DNA from: an uncultured Ruminococcus sp.
Lineage (GTDB): Bacteria > Bacillota > Clostridia > Oscillospirales > Ruminococcaceae
Direction: 5' to 3'
Length of the DNA: 7,081 nt
Assembly: GCA_900554975.1 (NCBI GenBank)
Contig: USJI01000046.1
Span: 1 to 7,081 of the forward strand
The notes beneath the pieces are model-generated. The model made no database searches. It was given only the letters and a program-made list of their open reading frames with translations, and had not been told where the DNA came from. Below are positions 6,986-7,081 of the stretch, piece after piece; within the stretch, counting starts at the first letter, position 1, and each line of letters opens with the position of its first letter. The translations under genes and the position numbers were made by a program.

Positions 6986-7014
6986 TTCCCATTACGCAGC
7001 AAATATGGTATAAT
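6986..7014 (+). promoter_or_regulatory. Putative transposase promoter
   Basis: TATAAT at 7009-7014 has an extended -10 TGG before it. TTCCCA at 6986-6991 is a 4-of-6 -35 at 17-base spacing. The predicted start near 7021 gives a leader of under 30 bases before the transposase ATG. The -35 lies next to the element's terminal repeat. Confidence 0.6.
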
Positions 7015-7048
7015 AGAAAAAAGACAAAAAAGCAGGAGGAAAAGAGAA

Positions 7049-7081
7049 ATGAGCCAGATGACATTCAGCGATTATGAGTAC
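7049..7081 (+). CDS. IS5-family transposase, N-terminal 11 codons only
   Basis: Only MSQMTFSDYEY is visible before the window ends. This resembles the opening of IS5-family transposases: E. coli IS5 begins MSHQLTFADSEF, sharing the TF-x-D-x-E-aromatic pattern, and clostridial members often begin with QMTFSDYEY-like sequence (from memory). The start is supported by a strong AGGAGG at 7034-7039, 9 bases upstream. The DDE catalytic domain is outside the window, so whether the gene is intact is unknown. Eleven residues are too few for certainty; the assignment leans on the terminal-repeat-like sequence and layout upstream. Confidence 0.65.
   Translation, partial: MSQMTFSDYEY

Larger units (their letters stand above)
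6967..7081 (+). mobile_element. Left end of a probable IS5-family insertion sequence, cut by the window edge
   Basis: The element is proposed to start at GGGAAACACTGATTAAAT (6967-6984), which looks like the terminal inverted repeat of IS5-family elements of clostridia as I remember them. Its own promoter, Shine-Dalgarno and transposase start follow within about 80 bases, the compact layout of an insertion sequence. The bases just before it, TTA (6964-6966), could be part of the target duplication. A short internal inverted pair, GGGAA (6967-6971) and TTCCC (6986-6990), lies within the end. The right end is outside the window, so neither inverted repeats nor target duplication can be confirmed. 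Confidence 0.65.

Overview
The window reads as ordinary chromosomal core sequence of a low-GC Gram-positive bacterium of the class Clostridia, most likely a Ruminococcus-like member of the Oscillospiraceae. This rests on protein flavour, AT-rich intergenic DNA, strong Shine-Dalgarno sites, sigma-A promoters with TATAAT and extended -10 elements, and the tig-clpP-clpX order. The genus is an inference and was not checked by any search. All genes lie on the + strand.

Region 1 (1-3121) is a tightly packed run: the 3' part of rnhB (RNase HII), a YraN/UPF0102 nuclease-fold protein overlapping it by 14 bases, thrC (threonine synthase), and a calcineurin-like metallophosphoesterase whose start overlaps the thrC stop by one base. 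No terminator or convincing promoter separates them, so they are probably co-transcribed. They do not form one pathway; the group mixes genome maintenance, amino-acid synthesis and an unassigned phosphoesterase.

Region 2 (3122-6588) is the protein-quality-control block. It has trigger factor (tig) with its own promoter, a terminator, then clpP and clpX behind a promoter whose -35 seems to sit inside the terminator's 3' arm. Trigger factor meets nascent chains at the ribosome; ClpX unfolds substrates and feeds them to ClpP. All catalytic and docking motifs are intact. A 12-bp terminator hairpin follows clpX.

Region 3 (6589-6788) is a single-gene initiator tRNA (fMet) unit with a perfect consensus promoter and a strong terminator.

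Region 4 (6789-7081) is non-coding DNA with a short tandem motif and an extended -10 promoter. It is then interrupted by what looks like the left end of an IS5-family insertion sequence: a terminal-repeat-like sequence, promoter, Shine-Dalgarno and the first 11 codons of a transposase, cut by the window edge. The promoter at 6919-6948 therefore points into the element rather than into its own gene.

I found no CRISPR array, riboswitch, toxin-antitoxin pair, defence system or clear undescribed system. The points worth a second look are regulatory: a 22-bp perfect palindrome over the tig -35, the terminator/promoter overlap before clpP, and the IS junction.
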